A stretch of 64,000 nucleotides of DNA from Lutjanus erythropterus (GCA_020091685.1 CM034592.1:37540705-37604704), one strand, 5' to 3'. Numbered from the stretch's first letter, positions 49,957 to 61,639 are shown. Notes: generated by a model from the letters alone, not told the origin. A program made the numbers and translations.

Positions 49957-50895
49957 TTTTCACATCCAACACGGCGAATTAAGGGTTTATTTCAACCAAA
50001 CCAGAGCTGGTGATCATTGGAATGGGGGAAAAACGAACCAACACAGTTTCGGTGAGTTTTATTTTGTTTCTGTTGAGTTTCAATGAAGTGTGTTTTACAT
50101 TGGTTAAATGACAAGAGCAGTAAAACAGCTCTTTTTGGTTAAACAAAAAGCATCTTAGTCTTTAACAAATAGGTCTATCTCTGTGGTGATTACTGATATA
50201 GTCATGATATAGTCCCTCCTTTAAAACTCTGGGTTCGTTAGGTCACACCATCCAATAAATGAACAAAAGAAACTGTCCTAAATTGTCCTTATTAAACAGA
50301 AAAATGCAACTGTACATCTTCTGAATTCCCTGAAGTTTCTCTCCAAACTAAGATGAGCTTTACTTGCCTTGTTAACTCACACATAGTGCTACAACTATGA
50401 AGCACATTTCATTCAAACTCAGACAGAAATAAAATACAACTCACCAAAACAGTCTTGGCTCGTCTTTCCACTTTTCCAGAAATCACCAACTCTGTTCTGG
50501 TCAATAAATCCTTAATTCACCACAGTAGATGTGAAAGTATTCTTGCTCTACAGACTGTGTTCCTCCCACTCGTCCTCCAGCTCAGTGGGTGTGTACTGTG
50601 CAGCTGAATTTAAGTGCAACCCAGAGCAGTGTCACTCAGACCGTTACATTAACAAACTGAAATGACAAAAATTGCCCCAAAAAAACAACTTGTGATGGAT
50701 TTATTGCAAATAGCTGATATTCACCATATCAATCATCCCTAGTGTAGATTGACATTGCAGCCTGTTTTGCAGCTGACAGCTGCAGCAGTCTCGCTTAATA
50801 CTGGACCTACTTTACAAATTGTTGTCCCCATTAATCACACACAAAAACATGGGGAAATAGGCAGAAAAATACTGAAGTTACAGTTTTGAAGCGTA
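49957..50895. mobile_element. Second copy of the fold-back repeat, with its own inner inverted arms
   Basis: GTTTATTTCAACCAAACCAG and GGTGAGTTTTATTTTGTTTC match the copy at 27111. An inverse version of the same segment occurs at about 50395-50548 (AAATAAAATACAACTCACC, then AATAAATCCTTAATTCACC). The right end (ATACTGGACC, ACACAAAAACATGGGG, GAAAAATACTGAAG) matches the right end of the first copy. The left end is less certain and may be truncated. Confidence 0.55.
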
Positions 50896-51044
50896 CTCCA
50901 GCAGGGTATCATTGCCCCTCCATAAAGTTGGAGAACAGGTTCTAAAAAGAATAGTCAAAATTGATGCAGCAGAGGCTGAAATATCTTGACTTTTGGTCCC
51001 TAATATGGGTTCTACATCTGTCATGATGCAGCTGCAGGGCAGCC

Positions 51045-51372
51045 ATTGGTAATTATTTTTACGATTGATTAATCTGCTGAATATTTTCACGATTAATTGA
51101 TTAGTCCATAAAATGTGAAAAATTCTCATCACAATTTCCCAGAGCTCAAAGTGACGTCTTCAAGCAGGTCTTATGTTGAACCAACAGTCCAAAACCCAAA
51201 GACTCCGAATTTACTATCATCAGTGGCAAAGAAAAGCAGTCAGTCTTCACATTTAAGTAGCTGGAACCAGCAAATGATAAATGATATGCTTGAAAAATGA
51301 CTGATTAAAATGATTCATAGATTATTAAAATAGTTGGCAACTAATTTTCATTAAATAAACTAATCGATTCAT
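51045..51372. repeat. GCAGCCCT-family repeat (inverted, degraded)
   Basis: GATTGATTAATCTGCTGAAT, ATTTTCACGATTAATTGATT, CAAAGTGACGTCTTCAAG and CAGTCCAAAACCCAAAGA are the inverse counterparts of blocks in the 59560 copy. The GCAGCCCT end has been lost. Confidence 0.6.
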
Positions 51373-52003
51373 CTTTATTTAAACTTTCCCTGTCAGGTAA
51401 ACATCTGTGTCTTTAAAACTGCAAATTCCGACTTTCCAAAGTGCCTCCAGAGCCCCAGAAAACAAACATTACACAACTGTTTTCACAAGCTGAGTAGCTC
51501 TTCTCGTGATTAAACTGATCTCAAGAGTGTAAAATCACTGGAATGCCCCTTTAGGAAAAAAGAGATTACAAACTCCTCAAACTTAGAAGTCATGTGTCAA
51601 TACATTGCCAAGAAAAAAAAACAACACATGTGACATCCCTCAACTTTGTCTGTTGTTCTTTATGACCATATGCTGTCTGCTCACGCTGGTGCCAGAGAAA
51701 ATCACGCAAAACACACACATCAGCAAAGTTATTGCACTGTTTGTATCAACAACGGTGTGACAATCTGGAGGCGATGCGCCATATTGCAAGACCGCCATCG
51801 CTGCATGCTGAGCGCTGCCAAAGCTGCCATCTGGCAGGTGAGCTGCACGCTTTCCACTTGTACCTCTCCTCCCTTTCACTCGTCTCCTCCACTGTTTGTC
51901 ACCACCTCTCCCTCCGTCTCTGTCTGCTCCGGTCTTTATTAGTCTGTCTCACTCCCGCTACCTTTTCCACCCCTCTCTACCCCTGTTTCTCCACCTTTAT
52001 ATA

Positions 52004-52871
52004 CACTCTTAGAAATATGGGCTCCAAAAGGGTTCTTCCTGAAGGGCTGAGGTTCTACCCAGAACCATTTGCTTTTGAGGAACCCTTTTTAAAAGAAAGG
52101 GTTTGTCAAGGGTTCTTTGTAAGACTTAGTTACATCAAGAACCCTTTTCATCCAGAGAAACATTTTGGGAAGAAAGATCTCTTCAAGGATTGCTGAAATT
52201 CTTCACTGAGTTCCTTCGAACTCTTTTGTCAAAGATTCTTTACACCATAATATAAAAGGGTTCTAAAAAAGAGTGTGTTCTAGACAAAACCCCTGGAATT
52301 AGAAGGGTTCTTGGTAGAACCTCCTGGTCGGGTTCTGGATAAAATGCTTGGAATATAAAAAGGTACTTGGTAGAACCTCTTGGTGTGTTCTAGATAAAAC
52401 CTTGGAATGTGAAAGTATTCCTGGCAGAACCCCCTGGGTAGGTTCTAGATCAAACCCTCAGAATATCAAAATTTTCCTTGTAGAACCCTTGGGTGTGTTC
52501 TAGATGAAACCCTTGGAATATAAAAAGGTTCTTGGTAGAACTCCCTGAGCGTGTTCTACATCAAACAAATATAAAAAGAATCAGTAGAAGCCCCTGGATG
52601 GGTTCTTGTCTGCAAAGGTAAAAGATGGAATGATTCTGGCTAGAACCCCCAGGTGGTTCTCTGTAGAGCCTTGGGGGTTCTGGGTGAAATCTTTCACAGA
52701 TGGTTCAAGGTGTAACCCTGTATGCTGGGTTCTGGGTAGAACTGTCAGGAAGGGTCCCAAGTGTGGAACCTTTATAAAAGATTTTACCAGGAGCCAAAAG
52801 GGGTTCTCCTGTGGAAACAAGCCAAACCAACCCCTGTATGGTTCCTGTTAGCACTTGCATTTCTAAGAGTG
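52004..52871. mobile_element. TA-flanked MITE with internal tandem array (copy B, intact)
   Basis: The element starts CACTCTTAGAAAT and ends with the exact inverse ATTTCTAAGAGTG. It is flanked on both sides by TA, the target-site duplication of Tc1/mariner-type transposition. It has no coding capacity. Most of the interior is a 56-bp tandem repeat rich in GGTTCT and AGAACC motifs. Related copies lie at 42627 and 55862. The superfamily is inferred from the TA duplication only. Confidence 0.8.
52275..52610. repeat. 56-bp tandem array inside the MITE
   Basis: About six diverged units, each containing TTCTAGATAAAACC, then GGAATATAAAAAGG, then TTCTTGGTAGAACC, follow each other with a period near 56 bp. 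GGTTCT and AGAACC half-sites within each unit are inverse complements, so a single strand could form repeated short hairpins. Copies at 42.85-43.0 kb have fewer units and the copy at 56.04-56.1 kb only one or two, so the array varies in length between insertions. Confidence 0.8.
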
Positions 52872-53020
52872 TACCTGTACGCCACCTCCCTGCAGGCCTG
52901 GATCACACACTGAAACAAGAGGAAGCGTGAAGATTGAAAGAGGGATGAAGGAGAGGAAGAGTGAGGACAGCAGCGTAACGGTCGTGCTTGATGATCTGCA
53001 GTGTTTGTTCTCTCTTCCTC

Positions 53021-53070
53021 TTTCTTTCTTTCTTTCTTTCTTTCTTTTGTTCTTTCTTTCTTTCTTTCTC
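53021..53070. repeat. (TTTC)n microsatellite
   Basis: A run of TTTC units with one TTGT interruption, the source of an SFFLS-type artefactual reading frame. Confidence 0.95.
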
Positions 53071-53205
53071 CTGTCACTGTTGGTTTCATTTCACTGTTTG
53101 TGTCTCTTCTCATTTTGCTGTCTAGTGTATACACTCTTATGTAAAGACTCACTAGTAACAGTAGTAGCAATGCACACACAGACATATAACATGCACATGT
53201 GTACA

Positions 53206-53248
53206 GACACACACACACACACACACACAATACACACACACACACACT
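53206..53248. repeat. (AC)n microsatellite
   Basis: Two AC runs separated by AATAC. Confidence 0.95.
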
Positions 53249-55861
53249 GGGGGCTCTCCTTCCTCCTCGGGCTGTAGCATCTGAACAGTCGTGTTTAATC
53301 AGTGTCTCCGTGGGCAACAGGGGTAGCGGTGGGGAGAGGGGAGGGGCGGATGGGTGAGGGCTGGAGGTGGGGGGTCTCCAGCTCTAGCGTAGTAGCAGAG
53401 AGCTGCTGTGCACTCACACACCGTGTAATTGTGTTACATACACTAATTCGCCTGATGTAGTATTGCAGCGACTGCGCGTCGCCTTTGCCCCTGACCCACA
53501 TCGCCGTGCTCCCTGATATTCAAATGACTCCAAAATCAATGTCACGCCTTGAACTGGTGGTCGTTTAAATCAAAAGCTGTTTTTCGCAGCTGTGGTAGAG
53601 TTGTGTTCCTGATTTCCTACTTTATTTTTCTGTCTTCTCAGACGTACAGTGTAGCTCATTAATCTCTGTAGAAGAGAAGATAACACTTAACTCCTTCTGG
53701 GGGAATCTGACAGAGACAGATGTTCTAAATTACTTCACCTACACTGGTCAGGCGTCGCCTTCAGGGTCAAAAGACTCCAAAATAATGCAGTTTCACCTGC
53801 AGCCCCAGCTGCCTTTACAAAAACTGGTAAAAATACAACACTCAGCAAACTGAAATCAATAAAAAGAATCTAACAGAGACACATTTTTTATGCTTCATTC
53901 AGTTGGACATGTCCTTTTTTTGTCCAGTCTGACTCTACATTGTGGAAAACAGTATGAATATATGATCCTCACCCAGATAAGGAAAGACATTTTCTCTCTT
54001 AAACCCAGCAGTGTCAAGCCATTAAACCAATATCTTCCACAGTACCCTCTCTGCCTAAAAACAGCGAGTTGAAATCTGTTTGTGCCCCTCAAAGCGCTGA
54101 AAAATTACACTTGAAAACATCAACAGCAACTCATCTTTCCAGAAATTGTGTCCAAGTTACACTGGATGATCCGCACACACCAGTTTCTTTACGAGTGCAA
54201 ACGTTCTGCAGTTTCAGTGCAAACTGATCACAGTAGCTGCCTTTACATGGATCGTAATATTCCACTAATGATCAAATCAGAATAACAATCCCTCATGTAA
54301 ACACCTCAATGTGAAGAGATTCACCCGATTCAACCAGATAGGAAGGAGTTTTCTTCCAGAGTGGTGTAAACCTTTGATAATCTCTTTAACAGGAAAATAT
54401 TAGCATCTACTAAGCATGTAAATGCTTAATCAGATTGTTTCTCTTTGGTTTGGATAAATAAATTCTTTCTGCGCATGTTTGCCCCATGTGGGGGTGACTT
54501 CAGGTTAACGTAAATGGGTTTCTGAGAGGGACAGAAACATGGCAGCAGCAAAACAAAACAGGTCTGTTCTGCTATCATAAAAACACATCATTGAGGCAAA
54601 TACTCACAAGATCACCAACTTCATAAAAGTCCATGGCTGAAAATAGTCTCCAACAAATGCTGTATTTACTCCTGTTTGACGAAAGTTTTCAGAAACTTAA
54701 GAAATTATTTGGTTATTTGGTCTTTTCTGCTAACAGAATTTTTAAGAAAGTCACTTGTGAACTGTTTTGAAAGATTTCTGTTATCAGAACCACAAAGTGC
54801 CGGGAAAGTTAGAAATTACTGAGAGACTGGAACACATAATTTGTTTTGGTCTTTTCCTGGGGTTTTTTTGACAGTAACAAAAATTTAAAAAATGCCAGCC
54901 TTATTCTTTAAAAGATTTGAGAATCGTTGAAAGCTTTGATGGTTAAAATGCTCAAAAAAAGTGAATTGTTCAAGCAAGCGATGAAATGTTCAAGCAAAGA
55001 TGAACAAAACCGGAATCCACTGAATCATCAACCAAATCAAAAACTGCTGGAAAAGTTAACCTCATCTTCATCTTCTGTTATATTTCAAGCGAAGTAGATG
55101 CTTCACAGCAGACAGCAAAACCATGTTGCGCAAAGAAAAAGTTAGATGCCGATTAAAAGCTTTGGTATGTATGAAAACACACAAGTTTAATTGGATCACT
55201 GTATTCAGTGTCTTTGTAAACAAGTTGGTGTGATTGCAATCAGGCTGGAGAAATATTGTCCATGTAACTGCAGCTAGTGAGGTCTATAAATTATCCAGAG
55301 TTAGCAGGACGTTGTTACTGAAAAGACAAATATCATTTAAACAAAAATTGTCATTGGTGTGACAGTACAGATATCTTAAAGACTCAGCAGGCAAGACCAA
55401 AAGAATCCGCATGACTAGAAACCACAAGGAAAAATTAGGGAGAATAAATACAAAATACAATAATAAAAAATACAAAAAGCCTACACACAAATACAAGAAG
55501 CCTACATAGGGTACATCAAAGATGGGAGGGGGAAGGTAGGCACTGAATGTTGCAGGAAAACAACAGTTGTCCCAGGTTGACCTTAGAATCACAGGATTCA
55601 TACAAGGATAACGTGCTGAATAAAGAGTAAAGTACTAAATGATAAAGTCTTTTTGTATTTTCTATAGGGCTGGGTATTGTTAAGAAATTTTCAGTACTGG
55701 TACCGTGACTTTGTACCTTTAATAAAAAAGAAGACGACATTACACATTATGGTACAACTACTCATTTTACTCAGTTACTTTAACATTAGAAAGCCAGTCA
55801 GCCAGCATTATTAGATCTTTATTCAAGTGTGCTCACTGACGCTGATGAGATTTATTCCTTG

Positions 55862-56717
55862 CTCTCTTAGAAATAAGGGTTCCAAAAACAGTTCTTCCTG
55901 AGGGGCTGAGGTTCCATCCAGAACCATTTGCTTCTGAAGATTGCGAAGAAAGGACTTGTCAAGGGTTAAGAACCTTTTTCATCCCAAGAACTCTTGTTGA
56001 AATCGTTGAAGGATTCTTTCATCAAGGTTTCTTTGCAACCCAGTATAGATGGGTTCTCGGTAAAACCCTCTGGGTGGGTTCTAGATAAAACCTTTGGAAT
56101 ATAAGTGGGTTCTCATGAGAAACCCCATGATAGATTCTTGTTAGCACCCTTAGAAGGCCTTTTCCACCAACATGAAACTGGCTCTGTTCCAGTTTTTTTG
56201 CACGTAAATTTAAACCATTATGAGCATTTTCACCAAAAATAAATTGGTTCAGAACCTGAAAATTATGCTCCAGGCCGGAACCAAAAAATAGTAGGCTTTC
56301 CTTAGGAACCATAGTAGGCGTGTCATTTTCTGCAGGTAGTTGTGCACTGTGTAGTGCCCTCTGTTGATTACATCCTTGATTACAACAGTTCTAGTCAAAT
56401 CTGGTGGAAACACAGGCTTGTTCACTAGATGGCACCAAGGGTCCAAGAATCTTGAAAAAAAACTGTTCAAGATCCGGAGCTAAGTTGGTGGAAAAGGAAG
56501 GGTTCTCTGCAGAACCTCTCATAGAGGGTTTTGTGTGAAACCTCACAGACGGTTCTTGTCACAACCCTTTATGTTTGGTTCTTGGTAGAACTCTCTGAAA
56601 CGATTCTAGGTGGAACCACTACAAAAGGACCAACCAGGAGCCAAAAATGGTGCTCAAACGGGTGCAAGCCAAAGAACCCTTTACTGTTTCTGGTTAGCGC
56701 CCTTATTTCTAAGAGTG
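55862..56717. mobile_element. Same MITE family, copy C (interrupted by another element)
   Basis: The left end reads CTCTTAGAAATAAGGGTTCC (first bases eroded) and the right end is ATTTCTAAGAGTG followed by TA. The interior matches the 52004 copy on both sides of an unrelated insertion at 56158-56497. The whole copy itself lies inside a larger element at 55666-56823. Confidence 0.75.
56158..56497. mobile_element. Inner nested element with CCTTTTCCACCAAC termini
   Basis: The termini CCTTTTCCACCAAC and GTTGGTGGAAAAGG are perfect inverse complements over 14 bases. The flanks read TTAGAAGG and AAGGGTTCTC, so removing the 340-bp element restores a continuous GCACCCTTAGAAGGGTTCTC, with AAGG duplicated. 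It inserted into copy C of the CACTCTTAGAAAT family. It has no coding capacity. The superfamily is unassigned because the duplication is short and the ends can be placed one base either way. Confidence 0.75.
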
Positions 56718-57262
56718 TAGGTATCAAAATTTGGCTTTTTTTTTTTTTTTTTTTTTGATACTCGATAGTATTGAAGCGATTTGGTTGGTGCCATAAAAGT
56801 ATCAAAGTTCAATACTCAGCCCTAATATTTGACAAAATGACCCTTTAAAATGGGTCCAGATTGTTAGATTGGTTAGCCCTCAGCCACATGACTGAAACTC
56901 CTCAAATGAACCGCAGATATCACAACCCAAACCTCTGTTTCATTCACTGCTGTCAAACGCAGCAGAGGAGAGAGACAGAACTAATGTGGAGATTCATTTA
57001 AATTCTAAAATTAGCAGGCAACTGATAAAGTGCCGGCGCGTATGACTGGCATGAACACGCCAGGAGAGAAGCCAATCTCTCTTCCTCTCCCTCCATGAGA
57101 GGCTTTACCCACTCTGGAGGGGCCAGGAGAATAAAAGCTAGTCCAACTGGCCGGCCAGATAAGCCGGACCAGAAAGAGTATACAGAGAGAAGAGGGGTTC
57201 ATCTGGTTTGCATGAGGGGTGAGAGCCGTGAATCCAACAACCAACCCTCCACCGCCACCCAA

Positions 57263-57309
57263 ACACACACACACACACACACACACACGGAGAGAGAGAG
57301 AGAGAGAGA
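57263..57309. repeat. (AC)n(GA)n compound microsatellite
   Basis: A 26-bp AC run passes directly into a GA run. It lies in the moderately GC-rich part of the putative first intron near the candidate promoter. Confidence 0.95.
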
Positions 57310-57942
57310 AGGAAGGGGGGCTAGGATGCACTTGGTCAACAGCATTGTTGAGGTTGGCACTGCTACAGCTGTGTGCTTTAGTTCTTTCAGGCTCCATCTC
57401 AGCCGCCTGGCCAGCCTTATCAGCGTCCCAGCGGCTGCTGCTCTGCCAAGGCTGCACGGGCTCCGGCTGCAGGAGGCAGGAGGCAGGGCAGCAGAGGAGG
57501 AGCGACTATCTCCACGCTCAGTACTTCACTCTATTCTCCTGATGACCACTGATCTAATGCGCTGCTCGGAATAATCTACATGTGTAAAAGAGTTGCGGAC
57601 AAAATCTGGAAGGCTTTGTCTGAAGTAGAGTGAAATTTATCCTCCTGATAATGAAATAATGTGCACCAAACCTGCACAGAGCTACTCTCTGATGGGCACT
57701 GAAGCTAAGGCATTTACAGTCAGCATCGGTCCACATCTGGTGGTTGTCACAGGTGGCCAGCAGAGGTATAATTTTATCATTTTCTCACATAATATTTTAA
57801 ATAAGACATTGACCCAGAGTGCACAATGTCACTGGACGTCTTTCACTGCGTCCGAGGTGCGTAAAGTCTCCCCAACTTTACCCTCCTGCTCACTGCTGGG
57901 CTGCACTACAGGCTGCTGCTAGTAAAGGATAGACTACTCACC

Positions 57943-58200
57943 TTGAAATAAGAGGAGACTCATTCATGAATAGCGCAGATCCGCTTATTTCGCTGGGATT
58001 TTTTGGAGGAACGTCCCGCTTCTTCAGTCAGTCAGTGGATCTCTGTGTGTGCGCGCTTGGACGCCAAATGCAACGAGATAAACTGCCGGTTAATTTATTT
58101 TACGCGCTGCTGCCGCGACGCACAGCCCGTAAAGTCATCTGGACAGCAGTGAGCATCTCCCCGCCTGTCAGCCGCTGAGAGAAGGAGCCGGTATGAAGTG
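57943..58200 (-). promoter_or_regulatory. plxna2: Candidate non-coding first exon and CpG-rich promoter of plxna2
   Basis: The start-codon exon has an upstream acceptor, so a non-coding exon must lie at higher coordinates. On the minus strand this block ends TTTCAAG|GTGAGTAG at 57943/57942, a full-consensus donor. The adjoining 250 bp are conspicuously CpG-rich (several CGCG, CCGC and GCGC runs) compared with the AT-rich surroundings. No TATA box is evident, and a CpG-type promoter would fit. The block is bounded upstream by a (CA)n(GA)n tract on the minus strand. The transcription start cannot be placed from sequence alone. Confidence 0.5.
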
Positions 58201-58250
58201 ACCCTCCCACCTCGTTCAGGGATTGATCATTTTCTGTAACAGGCAGCAGC

Positions 58251-58347
58251 TCTCTCTCCCTCTCTCCCTCTCTCCCTCCCCCCCTCCTCTCTCTCTCTCT
58301 CTCTCTCTCTCGGTGTGTGTGTGTGTGTGTGTCTGTGTGTGTGTGTG
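58251..58347. repeat. (TC)n(TG)n tract beside the candidate promoter
   Basis: A CT-rich run with CCC interruptions followed by a TG run. On the minus strand it lies immediately upstream of the candidate first exon, a position where pyrimidine/purine tracts often border promoters. Confidence 0.95.
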
Positions 58348-58615
58348 GATGTTCCGGTGCTACATGAAGTCACCCATCAGTTCACTTGCACCTCACGTAC
58401 AGTGTGCGCTTTTAGACCCAACCTCCGTCGCGTCATCCTTTGGCACAACTTGAGCGCCTTGCAACACATTTCATGTCTTTGAGGCGGGTGGATTCTTCAC
58501 AGTGTTTGTAGATTTATACATCAAGGAGGATAAAAATTAATCTTTTCTACAGTAGAGAAATTATCAATAGATTTACGACATATATATAAATGTATATAGA
58601 ATTCAAATATATATA

Positions 58616-59389
58616 CTAAGGACTGACTGATATTGAATTTTTGGGGTCGATACTGGTTTCAGTGAGTTTAGCAGTTCCAGTAGATATATTGCCCAATATT
58701 ATTTTTACAGAATATAATATACAGTATAGAATATATATAACACATTTTTTGCAATGATCCCTTAAAAGTGGTGACACATATATGTAATAGAGAAAAAACA
58801 GCAACAATTAATGGATTATTAATTGATTATTATACTTATTATACTTCTGAAATCTGAATATTTTCCGGTTTATTTCTCCTTTATGACAGTACACTGAATA
58901 TCTTTGCTTTTTGGACAAAACAAGACACATGAAGACGTCGTCTTTGGCTTTGGGAAACTGACTGACTGGCATTTTTCACCATTTTATAGACCAAACTAAT
59001 CAATTAATCAAGAAAACAATCGACAGATTAATAGACAATGGAAATAATCACTAGTTGCAGCCCTAAATGGAGGTAGGACATTTTACAATTCAGCAACAAA
59101 CTTTATTGTCCAAAATTATATCAGGGCACTCCAGGTACTTTAAGCAAATAAATAAATAAATAGAAATAAAACAAAAAACAAATAGAGCACTATGTATACA
59201 TTTGTAGTACAGTGAATTAAGAAAAAGGATTGAATACACATAGAATACTGCCTGTTTAACAAATACAAAAAATTGCGTTCTGTTAAAAAAAACTGTTTTG
59301 TATATCGGACAACATATATGCCAACAGCAGCATAGAACAATATAACTGTGATATCCCAATATTGGGTCAATATATCAGTCGAGCTCTAA
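58616..59389. mobile_element. Element with AGCTCGACTGATATATTG-type ends, hosting a second repeat
   Basis: The left end reads GGACTGACTGATATTG and GGGGTCGATACTGG; the right end reads CCCAATATTGGGTCAATATA then TCAGTCGAGCTC, an imperfect inverse. A complete copy of the GCAGCCCT-ended repeat lies inside at 58795-59065. Related termini appear around 41740-41800 and 42005. Confidence 0.55.
58795..59065. repeat. GCAGCCCT-ended dispersed repeat (copy)
   Basis: Blocks AATTAATGGATTATTAATTG, CACTGAATATC, TTGGACAAAAC, ACGTCGTCTTTGGCTTTG, TTTTTCACCATTTTATAGAC, TCAAGAAAACAATCGACAGA and AGTTGCAGCCCT occur in this order, exactly as in the copy at 59560-59897. No coding capacity. This family is frequent in percomorph introns. 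Confidence 0.7.
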
Positions 59390-59559
59390 TTTATACCTAT
59401 AAAAACTGGACCCAGCCTTCCTGTTATCAGCAGCACACAGGATGAAGATAATGTCAGTGTCTATTTGTCAAATGATTGCTGTCTTCATGTATTTGTAAAA
59501 TGACTGCCAGCATTCGTGTTCAGATGGATTGTATTTTTGGTTTGTTGTTGTACATTTTA

Positions 59560-59897
59560 GTCGAGCTGCAGCTGCAGCAGAGTTGATTGATAGATTAATT
59601 GTCAACAATTAAATGAATCACCAACTATTTTGATTATTGATTAATAATTTTGCATCAGAAAAAAGTCTAAATTTTCTGATTTCAGCTTCTCAAATGTGAG
59701 TATTTTCTGGCTTCTGTGTTCTGCTATGACAGTCAACTGAATATCTGTAGGACTATTGGACAAAACAGACATTTAAGGACGTCACCTTGGGCTTTGTGAA
59801 GCAACATTTTTCACTATTCTCTGACATTGTATGGACCGAACAACATTTATTCAAGAAGATGATTGACGCATTAATCAATGATCATTCATTGCAGCCC
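59560..59897. repeat. GCAGCCCT-ended dispersed repeat (copy)
   Basis: The order of blocks (GATTGATAGATTAATTGTCA, TCTGATTTCAGCTTCTCAAA, GTCAACTGAATATC, TTGGACAAAACAGACATT, GGACGTCACCTTGGGCTTTG, TTTTTCACTATTCTCTGACA, CATTGCAGCCCTG) matches the copies at 58795, 25781 and, inverted, 51045. Confidence 0.7.
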
Positions 59898-60784
59898 TGT
59901 GTATCCACATATATCCCCTGAAGTATATGTAAAGATGTCTCTTGAAAGAGTGTGAAAGAAAATGAGCAGTTCACACGTCCAGTCAGGCAGATACAGACAG
60001 TCAGACCCATTTGAGACTTTATAAAGTAAGAAATACAACCATTCACACATTTCACAGTGAATTCATTTTATTTTCATTAAGAAAACCAGATAAATGCACT
60101 CAGCAGCAGGCACTCCAATTTTCCTTTGAAATACTGCCATCTGTAGTCTGCACGGCGCAACCACACATCTGTCTCACACAAAGCTGTGATACAGAGCCTT
60201 AGTTGTACAGAGGAAACCTCAGTATGAAAAGGATAATTCAGATTATTTAATGCGGTTCTTATCCATGGTCAGTGTATTATCTACAGTAGATGACAGTCAG
60301 CACACATCCAGTCTGGAGAAGTGAAGAGGAGCACCAACACAGAAGCTAAACAATGTCCTTTTGTGAACAAGGTCAGCAACAAAAGGTATTTTAGACACTT
60401 AAAATAGGTTCACTTAAAAAATCTATACCAGTTTTATATGTTTTCACAGATATACTTTGCTGTCAGGCAGCCTTTTTTGATGGGAAACTGCCATTAATAA
60501 AGTCAATATCACTCTTTCCAACCCAACCGAACTCCATGCCAGAAATCAGTAATTTTACCTCATAGATCACAGGAGTTGTTAGTCTTCCGCTGCCTGGGCT
60601 GGTTGACGGCAAGGTCAAGCAGTGGAAATATTCTAAATATAATGTACACTTAAACTGATATTGATCTTTCTAAATAGATCTTTTTTAAGTGTCTAAAATA
60701 CCTTTTGTTGCTTTTTTGCCGACCCTGTCCGCAGCAGGACATTGCCTAGCTTCTATACTGGGGGCGTGCCAGTAATACACTACA

Positions 60785-60940
60785 CACTACTACAACTAAT
60801 GATTATTTTCATTATTGATTAACCTGCTGTTATTTTCACGATTAACTGATTAAAGATTTAGTCTTTAAAATGTCCCTGAACCCAAAGTGACTAACACATC
60901 AAATAATCCACACTATCTATTTAAGTTGAGTTTCTCCTTC
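60785..60940. repeat. GCAGCCCT-family repeat (inverted, partial)
   Basis: CAACTAATGATTATTTTCAT, TTGATTAACCTGC and ATTTTCACGATTAACTGATT match one end of the family in inverse orientation; the rest of the copy is missing or diverged beyond recognition. Confidence 0.5.
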
Positions 60941-61022
60941 AGGTAAACCTTCAAAAACCATGTAACTATTGAGTAGGAGGGTGTATTTTATGATTCATGG
61001 CCTTTGAAGGACAACTACTGTA

Positions 61023-61023
<1 letters not shown>

Positions 61024-61060
<37 letters not shown>
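61024..61060. repeat. (AC)n microsatellite
   Basis: A 37-bp perfect AC run. Confidence 0.97.
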
Positions 61061-61062
<2 letters not shown>

Positions 61063-61639
61063 CAGCAGTGTGTCCAGATGAAACTCACCACCACCACAGA
61101 ACTGCTTACGCTGCTGAAAAGCTCAGTCGGCACTTCTGACAGTTTCCCTGGTGCTGGTGGGGGGGCACACAGGGTCCAACGGCCAGCTGTCTGCTCCTCA
61201 TTATCTGCCGTTTGGTGGGTTGGAGATGAGTTGGAGATGTCAGACGGGCTACCTGTTAGGGCCGAGCGACTCTGGGTGGCCGACGGACTCCCTCAGGGCC
61301 GACCAGATGGCAGCTATACTCCTCACTGGCCCCGCGTCAGGAGCTGGGGTTCATGAGGCCTTGTCACACACAAACACACGCTGTAATGGAAAAACACACA
61401 CGCCTGCAGACATACAAACACATATGAAAACATACACTCGAGGCAGGCACATGCACAGAGCTGGAAATAGGTATGCAGATGCGCACAGAGCTGGAGGGAA
61501 ATTGCAGTCTCAGGTGAGGGGGAAAAGTGAAAAACAGAAAAAGCTCAGGATGAAAACAGCTTTTCAGACACGTGTTGAATTGGCTTTTAGAGATGTGTCA
61601 CTTCTAATTGTTATTAGAATACGTCTCGCTTTGAATAGA

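Larger units (their letters stand above)
55666..56823. mobile_element. Outer element with AGGGCTGGGTATTG termini
   Basis: The left end is AGGGCTGGGTATTG and the right end is CAATACTCAGCCCT, an imperfect inverse. Near each end the sequence mentions paired GGTACCG/GGTGCC and AGTATC motifs typical of a fish repeat with this terminus. The copy C MITE and its own inner insertion occupy most of the interior. No clear target duplication is visible, so the boundaries are less certain than for the inner elements. Confidence 0.55.
36253..57942 (-). other. Putative first intron of plxna2 (21.7 kb)
   Basis: The acceptor at 36253-36255 is clear; the donor at 57942 is the best candidate found. The interval holds a possible enhancer at 36530-36860, diverged ~314-bp repeats at 37470-38100, TA/GT microsatellites and an N at 41.1-41.6 kb, three mobile-element families (42.6, 46.6 and 50 kb), a 56-bp tandem array in a MITE at 52 kb, and nested elements at 55.7-56.8 kb. 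Open frames of 100-180 residues here are simple-sequence or repeat artefacts. Confidence 0.5.

Noticed and set aside
51732-52196. 154-residue plus-strand frame
   Set aside because: Its second half is the start of the TA-flanked MITE and its first half is CT-rich unique sequence.
52784-53317. 177-residue minus-strand frame, the longest besides plexin
   Set aside because: Built from AC and TTTC simple repeats and the MITE end; no domain and no splice context.
57011-57574. Overlapping frames of 107-159 residues on both strands near 57.3 kb
   Set aside because: They run through an (AC)n(GA)n tract and GC-rich unique sequence; composition explains the lack of stops and no family is recognised.
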